The notes: generated from the letters alone by a model not told the origin. Shown: positions 18,370 through 32,091, numbered from the stretch's first letter. The stretch: DNA of 64,000 nt from Pseudoalteromonas rubra (GCF_005887115.1 NZ_PNCJ01000007.1:1-64000); one strand, 5' to 3'. Numbers and translations are program-made.

Positions 18370-19385
18370 GTGCGATGAGATCCTCTGCAGACGCGCAGCC
18401 TGCTTTACTGTCAATTGAAAATATCTATTTACTCATCGGCTTTGTGGTGCTGTTTCTGGTCATCAAAACACTGCAAGATAAACACCATCCCAAACGACTG
18501 ACCACGGCACTATTCTGGGGCTTGTTTGGCAGCGTTTTCTTATTTGGCGACTTATCTCTCACTTACCTTGGAGAAAGTCTCACCTATCGCTGGGTTGGTG
18601 TGTTTGTCATACTCATCGCCGTGCTGGCAGGCATGGGCAAAGTTTCGATGGGCCACTACGATATACCCAGTGAGGAAGAGCAAACCGCCAGTGCCAGGAG
18701 GATCGGCAATAAATTGTTTATTCCGGCGGTTCTTATTCCCATTGTCACGGTCATTTGTACCATTGTGCTCAAGGATATCCAGATTGGGAGTCTGTTTGTC
18801 TTCGATCAGAGCCATGTTACCCTCGCGGCGCTCACTCTGGCTTGCGCAATCGCTTTGCTAGTGAGCTGGAAATTCACCGGAGGTAGTCCGGTTCAGGCGC
18901 TCGGTGAATCACGCCGCTTGGTTGACTCCATTGGCTGGGCTGCAATCCTGCCGCAAATGCTTGCGATGCTGGGTGGTGTTTTCATAGTGTCTAATACAGG
19001 CACGGCTATTCAGGATCTGGTCACTCTGTTTGTCTCACCCGATAACCGCTTTATGCTTGTGGTTATTTATTGTGTTGGTATGGCCTTGTTTACTATGGTC
19101 ATGGGCAATGCATTTGCCGCCTTCCCTGTCATGACAGCCGGTATTGCCGTGCCTTTCTTAATTCAGGGTCATGGCGCCAGTGCGGCTCCGCTTGTTGCAA
19201 TCGGTATGTATTCTGGCTATTGCGGCACGCTGATGACACCAATGGCGGCTAATTTCAACATTGTCCCCGCTGCGCTGTTAGATTTGCAAGACAAGTACCA
19301 GGTCATTAAGGTACAGATCCCAACGGCTCTGTCCCTGTTGGCTATCAACATCTTGCTCATGTATGGAGTAATCTTCAATGACTAA
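18366..19385 (+). CDS. DUF979 membrane protein, partner of DUF969
   Basis: 339 residues with about nine hydrophobic segments, DUF979 family. Starts in an ATGA overlap with the DUF969 gene and its end overlaps pcp by 8 bases. Gly-rich loops such as [17 protein letters not shown] and [14 protein letters not shown] resemble the re-entrant loops of ion-transporter-superfamily carriers. Likely forms the second half of a two-component permease with the DUF969 protein; substrate inferred to be pyroglutamate or a related compound. Confidence 0.82.
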   Translation: MSAMRSSADAQPALLSIENIYLLIGFVVLFLVIKTLQDKHHPKRLTTALFWGLFGSVFLFGDLSLTYLGESLTYRWVGVFVILIAVLAGMGKVSMGHYDIPSEEEQTASARRIGNKLFIPAVLIPIVTVICTIVLKDIQIGSLFVFDQSHVTLAALTLACAIALLVSWKFTGGSPVQALGESRRLVDSIGWAAILPQMLAMLGGVFIVSNTGTAIQDLVTLFVSPDNRFMLVVIYCVGMALFTMVMGNAFAAFPVMTAGIAVPFLIQGHGASAAPLVAIGMYSGYCGTLMTPMAANFNIVPAALLDLQDKYQVIKVQIPTALSLLAINILLMYGVIFND

Positions 19386-20040
19386 AGGAACACACAAAAC
19401 CGTGTTATTGACCGGGTTTGAACCCTTCGGCGGAGAGTCGATTAACCCCTCATGGCAGGCGGTACACCAGCTCGATGGCTGCCATATTGGTGAGTTCACT
19501 ATTCGCACCAAAGAACTCCCCTGCGAGTTCGACCATGCCCTGACACAGCTCAACCGTGCCATCGATAAATATGCTCCGTCGCTCGTACTGTGTGTTGGCC
19601 AGGCAGGGGGTCGTGCCGATATTTCTATCGAACGCGTGGCCATCAATGTAAATGATGCCCGCATCGCTGACAACGCAGGGGCACAACCCATAGATACCCC
19701 CGTGTTGGCAGGTGGCCCGGCGGCTTATTTTGCTGCGTTACCAGTAAAACACATGCTCAACGATTTAAGGCAAGCACAGATCCCGGCCAGTATTTCAAAC
19801 ACTGCTGGCACCTATGTGTGTAATCATGTGATGTATGGACTTCTACACTATATTCATGAGCATCAGCTCGAATGTCGGGGAGGATTTATCCATATTCCTT
19901 ATTTACCCGAGCAGGCCCTGCACCACACTGGTGCACCGAGTATGAGCGCTACTATGGTGATTGATGCTCTTAAAGTGATGATTTCATCCGCTCTACGCCA
20001 TGACAGTGATCTTCAGATAGCCGCGGGCACCACTCACTAA
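19378..20040 (+). CDS. pcp: Pyroglutamyl-peptidase I
   Basis: 220 residues, family C15. It removes N-terminal pyroglutamate from peptides. The catalytic triad can be placed as Glu85 (DISIERVA), Cys148 ([10 protein letters not shown]) and His172 (FIHIPYLP). Last gene of the pxpBC-DUF969-DUF979-pcp operon, overlapping the previous gene by 8 bases. The context makes sense: Pcp supplies pyroglutamate to 5-oxoprolinase. A long perfect inverted repeat follows its stop codon. Confidence 0.95.
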   Translation: MTKGTHKTVLLTGFEPFGGESINPSWQAVHQLDGCHIGEFTIRTKELPCEFDHALTQLNRAIDKYAPSLVLCVGQAGGRADISIERVAINVNDARIADNAGAQPIDTPVLAGGPAAYFAALPVKHMLNDLRQAQIPASISNTAGTYVCNHVMYGLLHYIHEHQLECRGGFIHIPYLPEQALHHTGAPSMSATMVIDALKVMISSALRHDSDLQIAAGTTH

Positions 20041-20047
20041 TACACAC

Positions 20048-20083
20048 GCCCTGTTTTGGTTCATTTTCGCACCAAAACAGGGC
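20048..20083 (+). terminator. Perfect 13-bp inverted repeat after pcp
   Basis: GCCCTGTTTTGGT (20048-20060) pairs with ACCAAAACAGGGC (20071-20083) around a 10-base loop. No U-tract follows on the plus strand. Position 7 bases after the pcp stop suggests operon termination or 3' protection. Confidence 0.5.
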
Positions 20084-20208
20084 AAAACCTATCCAATAAA
20101 ATCGCTGTTTTTTATGTGACTTGCGATCTCATTTCTGATAGTACTAAGGGCACGAGATGGCACCGGTGCGTGCGCTCGATAATAATAGTTAACAGGAATG
20201 AGGTCATT

Positions 20209-21882
20209 ATGTGTTCAATTTTTGGTGTGCTGGAGATCAAATCCGACCCAGCCATTCTGCGCGAGCAGGCAATAGAAATGTCTAAGCGATTAAGGCACCG
20301 TGGTCCAGACTGGTCAGGTGTCTATGCCAGTGATAAAGCCATTCTGGTGCATGAGCGACTCGCCATTGTAGGCGTATCCAGCGGTGCCCAGCCACTGTAT
20401 AACCCGGAGCGAACCCACATTCTCGCAGTCAATGGCGAAATCTATAACCACAAGGAGCTGGCTCAAAAGCTCACTGTGCCTTTTACGTTCCAGACTCAAT
20501 CAGACTGTGAGGTGTTACTGGCTTTATATAAACAAAAAGGTCCTGAGTTCCTCGATGACCTGAACGGTATTTTTGCCTTTTGTCTGTATGATGAGCAGGA
20601 AGATGCCTATCTGATAGGTCGCGATCACATTGGTATTATCCCGCTATACACAGGGCGAGACCAGCATGGCAATCTTTATGTCGCCAGTGAAATGAAGGCG
20701 CTTACACCAATTTGCAACCAGATTGAAGAGTTTCCGCCGGGGCATTACCTTTATTCTAAAGAAGGTACACTCAGATCCTATTATCAGCGAGACTGGCAAC
20801 AGTTTGAGGCCGTTAAAGATAACGAGGCCGCTGCTGGTACAGTTAAAGACGCACTTGAGGCAGCCGTAAAGCGTCAGCTAATGTGTGATGTACCTTATGG
20901 CGTATTGCTGTCAGGTGGTTTGGACTCGTCGGTTATCTCCGCCATTACTCAAAAGTTTGCCGCACGACGCATAGAAGATGATGATGCGACTGAAGCCTGG
21001 TGGCCCAAATTACACTCCTTTTCAATCGGACTTGAAGGCTCACCTGATCTGGCTGCGGCGCAAAAAGTTGCAGATCAGATAGGCACAGTTCACCACCCAA
21101 TTCATTTCACGGTGCAACAAGGTATCGATGCCCTGAAAGAAGTTATTTACCACCTTGAAACTTATGATGTAACCACAGTCCGGGCGTCTACTCCAATGTA
21201 CCTGATGGCTCGCTACATCAAAGCCATGGGCATTAAAATGGTACTCTCCGGTGAAGGAGCCGATGAGTTATTTGGTGGTTATCTGTATTTCCACAAAGCG
21301 CCCAACAGCCAGGAGTTTCATGAAGAGCTCAATCGTAAAGTCTCTAAGCTGCATATGTTTGACTGCCTGCGCGCCAACAAGTCCATGGCAGCCTGGGGGG
21401 TGGAAGCAAGAGTTCCTTTTCTGGATAAAGAGTTCGTAGATGTCGCCATGCGCACTAACCCTGAATACAAGATGTGCAAAGAGGGTCGAATTGAGAAACA
21501 TATTATCCGGGAGGCGTTCGATGGCTATCTCCCAGATGAGGTGCTTTGGCGTCAAAAAGAGCAATTTTCTGACGGCGTTGGGTATTCCTGGATTGACTCG
21601 TTAAAAGAGTATGTCAATGAGAAGGTGAGCGATCAGGAACTGGCCAGTGCAGAGTATCGCTTCCCTATCAATACGCCAGACAGTAAAGAAGCCTATTATT
21701 ATCGTTGCATTTTTGAATCCCACTTCCCGGGAGATGCGGCTGCCAAATGCGTGCCGCATGGTAAATCAGTTGCCTGTTCGACGCCTGAAGCGCTGGCCTG
21801 GGACGCGTCTTTTGAGCAAAATGCCGATCCATCCGGACGTGCTGCCAACGTACACAGTCACGCTTACCAAAGCGCGGAGTAG
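20209..21882 (+). CDS. asnB: Asparagine synthetase B, glutamine-hydrolysing
   Basis: 557 residues from ATG 20209, the E. coli AsnB size. It makes asparagine from aspartate, glutamine and ATP. The start is fixed by the second residue: Cys2 (MCSIFG) must become the N-terminal nucleophile of the glutaminase domain (residues 2-200). The ATP-pyrophosphatase loop LSGGLDSSV is near residue 235 and SGEGADELFGGY follows. The frame is open upstream to 20056, but starting there would bury the catalytic cysteine. Single-gene unit with a bidirectional terminator shared with pssA. Confidence 0.96.
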   Translation: MCSIFGVLEIKSDPAILREQAIEMSKRLRHRGPDWSGVYASDKAILVHERLAIVGVSSGAQPLYNPERTHILAVNGEIYNHKELAQKLTVPFTFQTQSDCEVLLALYKQKGPEFLDDLNGIFAFCLYDEQEDAYLIGRDHIGIIPLYTGRDQHGNLYVASEMKALTPICNQIEEFPPGHYLYSKEGTLRSYYQRDWQQFEAVKDNEAAAGTVKDALEAAVKRQLMCDVPYGVLLSGGLDSSVISAITQKFAARRIEDDDATEAWWPKLHSFSIGLEGSPDLAAAQKVADQIGTVHHPIHFTVQQGIDALKEVIYHLETYDVTTVRASTPMYLMARYIKAMGIKMVLSGEGADELFGGYLYFHKAPNSQEFHEELNRKVSKLHMFDCLRANKSMAAWGVEARVPFLDKEFVDVAMRTNPEYKMCKEGRIEKHIIREAFDGYLPDEVLWRQKEQFSDGVGYSWIDSLKEYVNEKVSDQELASAEYRFPINTPDSKEAYYYRCIFESHFPGDAAAKCVPHGKSVACSTPEALAWDASFEQNADPSGRAANVHSHAYQSAE

Positions 21883-21887
21883 ACAAT

Positions 21888-21911
21888 AAAAAGGGCCTGA
21901 CGGCCCTTTTT
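21888..21911. terminator. Bidirectional terminator between asnB and pssA
   Basis: AAAAAGGGCC-TGAC-GGCCCTTTTT: a perfect 10-bp stem with runs of A on the left and T on the right, serving both convergent genes. Confidence 0.93.
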
Positions 21912-21914
21912 ATA

Positions 21915-23240
21915 TTAAATAAACTTTTTAATAATAAAGTCGACTTTCACTCGCTTCGCCTGTCCGAGAATTTTTTTCACCGCAGACGGATAATCGTCGA
22001 TTGTTTCCAAATCCTGATGACCATTGAGTTTAGTACAATTAGCCAGAATGGCCTCTCGCTCTTGGGTTATCGCTTGCTCGAGTTTTTGCTCGGGATCTTC
22101 TATCAAAATACCGTTTTCAATGTCCAATCCCCAGGCGCGAGGATTAAGGTTGTGTCCTGTCATCAGATGGACCTGATTGTCACGGTTAATCCCTTTTAAG
22201 TGGAATGAATTGTTTCCATCACGCCACAAATACACATTTAGATGCCCAGAGTTGATATAGCGCCGTTGTGATTTAAGGAATTTGTACAAAATGGTCTCGT
22301 ACAAATAAGGTAACGCACCAATTCGACTAAACGGCTGATCGGGTGCAATGTAAAAGTCATTTGCGGTTTTATCACCAATCACGATCGTGACTGTTTTACC
22401 TTCTTTGAGCAACCGACGTAGTGATCGTAGCAACGGTGCCGGAAAGTTAAAGTACGGCGTGTATAAAAGCAGCTCGCGTTCCGTGGTATCAAACAGCGCC
22501 TTAATCAGGCGGTTTAGCTTATTCGTTCGACGACCAAAGCCTAAAAAGGCGCGAACATTTAAGCCACCAGTTGCGGTTGCAGAGCGCATATCGTACTGAG
22601 CTTTTTTGAGCTGCTTCATCAGCTGCTTTTGCGCCACCTTCAACTCGGAAAATGGCTTTAACGGACGAAGATCAAGCCTTGGTACCGCTTCGCTAGACAA
22701 TAAGTAGGTATCTAGAAAGTGGCAGAAACTGGCTGCCAACGCAGTATTTTCAATGACAAAATAACGATCCAGACGGTACTTTTCACCATGTTGTAAGTAC
22801 ACATTATTAATGCTGGCGCCGCTGTACAAAACGGTCTCGTCGATAACAAAGCCTTTTAGGTGTAAAACGCCAAACAGTTCTTTAGCTTTAACCGGCACTC
22901 CATACACTTTTACATTTGAGCCAAATTCGGCCTGCATGTCGCAATACAGCTTTGCGTTCCCCTCAGATTTAGCTTCACCGATTAGCCCGCGCTGAGCCCG
23001 ATGAAAATCAACCAATACGTGGATCTCAAGGTGTGGACGTGCCGAAGCCACCTCGTGTAGCGCGGTTAATATTTCGCGCCCCGCCTCATCGTCCTGTAGA
23101 TACAGAGCGGTCAAGTAGATGCGCTGTTGCGCGCCACGGATGAGAGACAAAAGCTGCGCATGATACTGCTTCGCATCAGTCAGTATTTCACAACTTTGTG
23201 CGTCCAGTGCAAACCCAGGTTTATCCTGCCAAAATGCCAT
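21915..23240 (-). CDS. pssA: CDP-diacylglycerol-serine O-phosphatidyltransferase (phospholipase D type)
   Basis: 441 residues, slightly shorter than E. coli PssA (451). It makes phosphatidylserine, the precursor of phosphatidylethanolamine, at the cytoplasmic membrane face. Two HKD motifs of the phospholipase D superfamily are visible: HLKGFVID in the first half and HLKGINRD in the second, the latter followed by GHNLNPRAW. No membrane segment, as usual for this branch. Monocistronic; convergent with asnB. Confidence 0.95.
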   Translation of the reverse strand: MAFWQDKPGFALDAQSCEILTDAKQYHAQLLSLIRGAQQRIYLTALYLQDDEAGREILTALHEVASARPHLEIHVLVDFHRAQRGLIGEAKSEGNAKLYCDMQAEFGSNVKVYGVPVKAKELFGVLHLKGFVIDETVLYSGASINNVYLQHGEKYRLDRYFVIENTALAASFCHFLDTYLLSSEAVPRLDLRPLKPFSELKVAQKQLMKQLKKAQYDMRSATATGGLNVRAFLGFGRRTNKLNRLIKALFDTTERELLLYTPYFNFPAPLLRSLRRLLKEGKTVTIVIGDKTANDFYIAPDQPFSRIGALPYLYETILYKFLKSQRRYINSGHLNVYLWRDGNNSFHLKGINRDNQVHLMTGHNLNPRAWGLDIENGILIEDPEQKLEQAITQEREAILANCTKLNGHQDLETIDDYPSAVKKILGQAKRVKVDFIIKKFI

Positions 23241-23390
23241 AACTACCTTTAAAAACAGACTAACGTCAAATAGACAGAGAAAAATTCCCTAGAACATAGC
23301 AAAAAAAAACTCTCAGGTCATGAAATACCGTTCATTTGCGGCGCTATGGTACAAATTCTCATCAAGTACAGTATATTTGACAGCTTCTGA

Positions 23391-24452
<1,062 letters not shown>

Positions 24453-24465
24453 TCCGAGCGTTATC

Positions 24466-24493
24466 GAAGACGTGTTTCGAAAAACACGTCTTC
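24466..24493 (+). terminator. 12-bp perfect hairpin after trxB
   Basis: GAAGACGTGTTT (24466-24477) pairs with AAACACGTCTTC (24482-24493) around CGAA, 13 bases past the trxB stop. It has no good U-tract, so it may attenuate or protect the transcript rather than end it cleanly. Confidence 0.55.
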
Positions 24494-24578
24494 ATACATA
24501 AATTCCCACTCCTAACCTAAAATAGGTTAGACTAATGTCATATATCAGGTTTTTAGTTTGTTATTCAGAACCGCCAAT

Positions 24579-25295
24579 ATGACACAGCAATTGTTTCATC
24601 TGTCTGCCACTGACTTTATTTTTCCTCCTTGTCACTTTGCACTCAAAGACCCTGATGGCTTACTTGCCGTGGGTGGATGTCTGAGCACAGCAAGACTGCG
24701 CCGAGCCTATCAGCAAGGTATTTTCCCCTGGTTCAATGAAAAAGAGCCGATTATGTGGTGGGCCCCCAGTGAGCGTGGCATCATGGAACTAGATGAGTTT
24801 CATATCAGCCGCTCGCTTAAAAAATCTGTCCGTAAACTGGCACCCGACGTCACCATAAACACAGCTTTTGAGCAGGTTATCACAGCATGTCGACAACAAA
24901 GAGTCGATAAGGAAGGTACCTGGATAAACAAAGCCATGCTTAATGCCTATATTCAGGGACATAAAGAAGGCTTTGTTCATAGTGTTGAGGTATGGCAACA
25001 GGGTACCTTGATAGGCGGCTTATATGGTGTCATGCTGAACGGCGTTTTTTGCGGTGAGTCTATGTTTTATCACATTCCAGATGCGTCAAAGCTGGCAATG
25101 TGGGCGCTCGTCAATTGGCTCAAGCAACATGGTGCTCATTTTATAGATTGTCAGCTGGAAAACCCCTATTTGCTGTCTCTGGGTGCAAAAGTCATATCAA
25201 GAAAAGATTTTTTGGCTAAACTTATATCAGCAAGCCATTATCAACTACCTGAAACCATGTGGCATCCGCAACCATTGAGGGCGATATATGACTGA
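24579..25295 (+). CDS. aat: Leucyl/phenylalanyl-tRNA-protein transferase
   Basis: 238 residues from ATG 24579 (a TTG at 24558 is the only upstream alternative). It transfers Leu or Phe from aminoacyl-tRNA to proteins with N-terminal Lys or Arg, marking them for ClpS/ClpAP. Family motifs: DPDGLLAVGG, YQQGIFPWF, MWWAPSERG and GESMFYH. Its end overlaps bpt by 8 bases, so the two N-degron transferases are translationally coupled. Confidence 0.95.
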   Translation: MTQQLFHLSATDFIFPPCHFALKDPDGLLAVGGCLSTARLRRAYQQGIFPWFNEKEPIMWWAPSERGIMELDEFHISRSLKKSVRKLAPDVTINTAFEQVITACRQQRVDKEGTWINKAMLNAYIQGHKEGFVHSVEVWQQGTLIGGLYGVMLNGVFCGESMFYHIPDASKLAMWALVNWLKQHGAHFIDCQLENPYLLSLGAKVISRKDFLAKLISASHYQLPETMWHPQPLRAIYD

Positions 25296-25992
25296 ACATT
25301 TCCCTTCAAAAATTGGTCTGAGCCAGCAATTTGATTGCAGCTATCTACCTGACCAAAAAGAACAACTATTAGTGATTTTGGATAGTAACTGTTATACGTC
25401 GATGCGCTTTGAAACTTTGCTGTCATTTGGATTTCGTCGTAGCGGCGACCAGATATATCGCCCCCACTGTCCCGCGTGTCAAGCCTGCCAGTCAGTCCGC
25501 GTTTTAGCCAATGACTATCAACCTTCTCGCTCGCAAAAGCGTAAATGGAATAAAATTAACTCAGAGTTTCGCTTTGAATATAACACTCAGGAGCAACCAG
25601 GCTACTACCCGCTTTACGAAAAGTATATTACCATGCGGCATAGTGATGGTTCGATGTACCCGCCTAACCGGCTTCAGTACGAAAGCTTCTTGTTTTGCCG
25701 CTGGCTGCCAGTTACCTTCATCGAACTATGGCACAAAGAACAGCTCATAGCCGTTGCAGTTACTGACACTATGCCTACTGCCCTCTCTGCCATTTATACC
25801 TTTTTTGACCCTGACTACGCTGATCTGAGCTTAGGCACCATTATGATCATGGCACAACTCGACTATGCGCGCCTGCATCATAAAACCTACCTTTACCTTG
25901 GTTACCAGATAGACGCCTGCCCCAAAATGCGCTACAAACAGCAATATTTACCTGCTCAACAGTTCAAAAGCGATGTTTGGGTCAACATTTAG
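25288..25992 (+). CDS. bpt: Aspartate/glutamate leucyltransferase
   Basis: 234 residues of the Bpt family, related to eukaryotic arginyltransferase ATE1. It adds leucine to proteins starting with Asp or Glu. The N-terminal cysteine cluster CPACQACQSVRV and the downstream GYQIDACPKMRYK block are family hallmarks. Overlaps aat by 8 bases and precedes infA by about 90 bases. E. coli lacks this gene; it is common in marine gammaproteobacteria. Confidence 0.93.
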   Translation: MTEHFPSKIGLSQQFDCSYLPDQKEQLLVILDSNCYTSMRFETLLSFGFRRSGDQIYRPHCPACQACQSVRVLANDYQPSRSQKRKWNKINSEFRFEYNTQEQPGYYPLYEKYITMRHSDGSMYPPNRLQYESFLFCRWLPVTFIELWHKEQLIAVAVTDTMPTALSAIYTFFDPDYADLSLGTIMIMAQLDYARLHHKTYLYLGYQIDACPKMRYKQQYLPAQQFKSDVWVNI

Positions 25993-26056
25993 ATTACAAA
26001 ATTCGCGCTCCCGCCTTTACTTATCGCGCGCTTTTCGGCAAAATCTGCACCGTTAA

Positions 26057-26302
<246 letters not shown>

Positions 26303-26363
26303 TTCGCCCAGCTCAGGTACACTTGCCGCAACAGGCTGAGCCGTACTAAGAGACGATTAAAAC

Positions 26364-26391
26364 AAAAAGCCCGGCTAATGCCGGGCTTTTT
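26364..26391. terminator. Bidirectional terminator between infA and clpA
   Basis: AAAAAGCCCGGC-TAAT-GCCGGGCTTTTT: a perfect 12-bp stem with A and T runs, serving both convergent genes. In E. coli a serine tRNA gene lies at this position; none is present here. Confidence 0.95.
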
Positions 26392-26408
26392 GTTATCTCT
26401 ATTCCAAG

Positions 26409-28676
26409 TTAGGCGGGCTCGACCACACTGGATTCAAATTTAAATGCCAGCTTTTTATCTTTGACTGAAATAGTGACAGTTCCTCCGTCAACCAATTCAC
26501 CGAACAAGATTTCGTTTGCAAGTGGCTTCTTAAGGTTATCCTGAATCACTCTAGCCATTGGACGTGCGCCCATTGACTTGTCGTATCCTATATCTGCCAA
26601 CCAGTCTCTGGCTTCATTGGTTAAATCCAGGCACACAGATTTTTTATCAAGCTGCGCTTGTAACTCGACGATGAACTTGTCTACAACCTGCAAGATAACG
26701 TCTTTCTCAAGGTGGTTGAACCAAATAATATTGTCCAGACGGTTTCTGAACTCAGGTGTAAATACCTTATTTATCTCAACCAGTGCGTCATGCGAATGAT
26801 CTTGCTCCTGGAAGCCGATAGACTGACGGACAGTTTCCTGCACACCCGCGTTGGTCGTCATCACCACGATTACGTTACGGAAGTCAGCTTTGCGACCATT
26901 GTTATCCGTGAGCGTGCCGTGGTCCATAACCTGCAACAAAATGTTGTAAATATCAGGGTGCGCCTTCTCAATTTCATCCAGCAACACCACAGAATGAGGG
27001 TGTTTGATAACCGCATCCGTCAGCAAGCCACCCTGTTCAAAGCCTACGTAACCTGGAGGCGCACCAATGAGACGGCTTACTGCATGACGCTCTGAGTATT
27101 CAGACATATCAAAACGTACAAACTCAATGCCCATACACTTGGCCAGCTGCTTGGTCACCTCAGTTTTACCCACGCCCGTAGGGCCGGCAAATAAGAACGA
27201 CCCAATTGGTTTGTCCTCGCTGCCTAAACCAGAACGTGACAGACGAATTGCAGAGGTCAATGCATCAATAGATTCGTCCTGACCGAAAACCAGCATTTTA
27301 AGGTTGCGATCAAGATTTTTGAGCACTTCTTTGTCGCTTGAAGACACATTTTGCTGAGGAATACGTGCAATCTTAGACACTATTTGCTCAATATCCGATA
27401 CACCAATGGTCTTTTTCCGACGTGAAGCTGGCAACAGGCGCTGATTAGCTCCCGCTTCATCAATCACGTCGATAGCTTTGTCAGGCAAATGGCGTTCATT
27501 AATGTATTTTGCACTCAGTTCAGCGGCAGCCTTCAACGCTTTTTGTGTATAGCGTATGCCATGGTGTTCCTCGTAACGCTCTTTCAGACCGCTGAGGATT
27601 TTGGCAGTATCGGCAACGCTTGGTTCCACAATGTCAATTTTCTGGAATCGACGAACCAGTGCACGGTCCTTTTCAAAAATGTTTTTGAATTCAGAATAAG
27701 TTGTTGAACCCAGACAACGCAGCTGACCACTCGACAATAGAGGTTTAATCAGGTTAGAAGCATCCATAACTCCACCCGATGCAGCGCCGGCACCTATGAT
27801 AGTGTGGATTTCATCAATGAATAAAATAGCATTTGGTTTTGCCTGTAGCTCTTTGAGCAATGCTTTAAAGCGTTTTTCGAAATCGCCCCGATACTTAGTA
27901 CCAGCAAGTAAAGCGCCCATGTCCAGCGAATACACTACGGCATCCGCAATCACATCAGGCACCAGCTCATTCACAATACGATATGCCAAACCTTCTGCAA
28001 TGGCTGTTTTACCGACCCCCGCTTCGCCCACCAAAAGTGGGTTGTTTTTCTTTCTGCGACATAAAACCTGAATGGTTCTTTCTACTTCCTGATCGCGACC
28101 AACCAAAGGATCTATTTGACCCGCTTTTGCCATCACATTTAGATTAGCAGTGAAGTTTTCCAGTTTAGTCTTTTCTTCAGAGGCTGTTTCATGATTTTCT
28201 TCATGCATTTCTTCGTTATCTTCAGGCTCAACCTCATCATCCGATTTTGAAATGCCATGGCTGATGTAGTTAACGATATCCAGACGACTTACATCGGCCT
28301 TTTTAAGAAGATAAACCGCCTGACTCTCCTGCTCAGAGAAAATAGCGACTAACACGTTTACGCCGGTCACTTCATTACGACCAGAGGATTGAACATGAAA
28401 AACCGCCCTTTGCAAAACACGCTGAAAGCCAAGTGTAGGCTGCGTTTCACGGTCTTCTTCTAAATCAGGTATAACAGGAGTGGTCTCGTCAATAAATTCA
28501 GATAGCTCCCGTTTCAACCCCTCTGTCTCAACGCCACACGCATTAAGTGCTTCACTGGCAGAGGGGTTATCAATCAATGCGAGCAGTAAGTGTTCTACCG
28601 TCATAAATTCGTGGCGACGATTTCTCGCCTCGCGAAACGCGGTATTCAGAGTAATTTCTAAGTCTTTATTTAGCAT
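26409..28676 (-). CDS. clpA: ATP-dependent Clp protease ATP-binding subunit ClpA
   Basis: 755 residues from ATG 28676 (MLNKDLEITLNTAF), matching E. coli ClpA. The upstream extension to 28754 overlaps clpS and is not family-like. Clp N-domain repeats occupy residues 1-145, an acidic linker follows, then two AAA+ modules with Walker A GEAGVGKT (217-224) and GPTGVGKT. The IGF loop (RQSIGFQEQ) that docks onto ClpP is present. It unfolds substrates for ClpP, including N-degron proteins delivered by ClpS, whose gene is 28 bases upstream. Confidence 0.97.
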   Translation of the reverse strand: MLNKDLEITLNTAFREARNRRHEFMTVEHLLLALIDNPSASEALNACGVETEGLKRELSEFIDETTPVIPDLEEDRETQPTLGFQRVLQRAVFHVQSSGRNEVTGVNVLVAIFSEQESQAVYLLKKADVSRLDIVNYISHGISKSDDEVEPEDNEEMHEENHETASEEKTKLENFTANLNVMAKAGQIDPLVGRDQEVERTIQVLCRRKKNNPLLVGEAGVGKTAIAEGLAYRIVNELVPDVIADAVVYSLDMGALLAGTKYRGDFEKRFKALLKELQAKPNAILFIDEIHTIIGAGAASGGVMDASNLIKPLLSSGQLRCLGSTTYSEFKNIFEKDRALVRRFQKIDIVEPSVADTAKILSGLKERYEEHHGIRYTQKALKAAAELSAKYINERHLPDKAIDVIDEAGANQRLLPASRRKKTIGVSDIEQIVSKIARIPQQNVSSSDKEVLKNLDRNLKMLVFGQDESIDALTSAIRLSRSGLGSEDKPIGSFLFAGPTGVGKTEVTKQLAKCMGIEFVRFDMSEYSERHAVSRLIGAPPGYVGFEQGGLLTDAVIKHPHSVVLLDEIEKAHPDIYNILLQVMDHGTLTDNNGRKADFRNVIVVMTTNAGVQETVRQSIGFQEQDHSHDALVEINKVFTPEFRNRLDNIIWFNHLEKDVILQVVDKFIVELQAQLDKKSVCLDLTNEARDWLADIGYDKSMGARPMARVIQDNLKKPLANEILFGELVDGGTVTISVKDKKLAFKFESSVVEPA

Positions 28677-28704
28677 TGGCAACCCCCAACGAGAATATAT
28701 AAGG

Positions 28705-29022
28705 TCATTCCTGCTCACAACTACAGAGCAGCGGGTGCTCGTGATCCCGAGCATATCGATTTACCTGCTCAGCCTTTGTATGGGCAATGTCGGCAGGATA
28801 CAGTCCACATACCGCTTTTCCCTCGTGATGTACTTTCAACATCACATCAGTTGCTCTTTCGCTATCCATACTGAAAAATGTCATCAAAACTTCAATGACA
28901 AAGTCCATAGGTGTGTAATCATCATTGTTTAAAATCACTTTGTACTTGCGCGGCGGTTGCAACTTTTGTTTCTGTTCGTCGCGTACCGCGTCAACCACAC
29001 CAGATTCGTTTGTCCCAGTCAT
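28705..29022 (-). CDS. clpS: ClpS adaptor, N-degron recognin
   Basis: 105 residues. A flexible N-terminal tail precedes the folded domain; the binding-pocket residues are recognisable in [12 protein letters not shown] and the conserved [11 protein letters not shown]. It binds leucine, phenylalanine and other bulky N-termini and hands substrates to ClpA. Probably co-transcribed with clpA (28-base gap) and divergent from cspD. Confidence 0.97.
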   Translation of the reverse strand: MTGTNESGVVDAVRDEQKQKLQPPRKYKVILNNDDYTPMDFVIEVLMTFFSMDSERATDVMLKVHHEGKAVCGLYPADIAHTKAEQVNRYARDHEHPLLCSCEQE

Positions 29023-29103
29023 AATAAAATATAGTCTTGTCTTATCAACTCAAGCAACTTGAATTGAAAAATAAATAAATTGTTAAAAAATCGCTTTAAA
29101 AAC

Positions 29104-29131
29104 TTGACTGTCTGGCCAAATAAACTACAGT
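29104..29131 (+). promoter_or_regulatory. Possible promoter of cspD
   Basis: TTGACT (29104-29109) and TACAGT (29126-29131) with 16 bases between them. The -35 is good and the -10 fair. It leaves a leader of about 90 bases before cspD, in keeping with cold-shock-type genes. Confidence 0.4.
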
Positions 29132-29228
29132 CTTTACCTAGCTGGACATAATCATCATATGGGCAGCTTAGCAAATTTCAAAGGTTAGATTAACTTAATT
29201 TAGTCAACTTATAGAAGGATGTAGAAGT

Positions 29229-29447
29229 ATGGCTTGCGGAAAAGTCAAATGGTTCAACAACGCCAAAGGGTTTGGTTTCATCGTAGAAGACGGCAGCGAG
29301 GAAGATATCTTTGCCCATTACTCCACGATTGTAATGGATGGATACAAAACGCTTAAAGCTGGTCAGGATGTAACATTCGATCTGCAAGAAGGTCCCAAAG
29401 GCCTGCACGCTACCAATATCGCACCGCTTGCGGACGAAGTTGTGTAG
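29229..29447 (+). CDS. cspD: Cold shock-like protein CspD
   Basis: 72 residues, a single cold-shock domain with RNP1 (KGFGFI) and RNP2 (DIFAHY). The opening CGKVKWFNNAKGFGF and the position divergent from clpS mark it as CspD, which in E. coli is a stationary-phase inhibitor of DNA replication rather than a cold-induced chaperone. Preceded by AGAAGGATGTAGAAGT. Confidence 0.93.
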   Translation: MACGKVKWFNNAKGFGFIVEDGSEEDIFAHYSTIVMDGYKTLKAGQDVTFDLQEGPKGLHATNIAPLADEVV

Positions 29448-32076
<2,629 letters not shown>

Positions 32077-32091
32077 CTTGCCATTTAACAG

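Noticed and set aside
20160..20169. GCACCGGTGC palindrome upstream of asnB, sharing the ACCGGT core of the glucose operators
   Set aside because: Lacks the TGA/TCA flanks and is only ten bases; asnB is not part of glucose catabolism.
26303..26408. Expected serine tRNA between infA and clpA (as in E. coli)
   Set aside because: The 106 bases contain only the bidirectional terminator; no cloverleaf can be drawn.
28677..28754. In-frame N-terminal extension of clpA into clpS
   Set aside because: ClpA proteins start at MLNKDLEITL; the extension is the antisense-free overlap of the clpS coding end.
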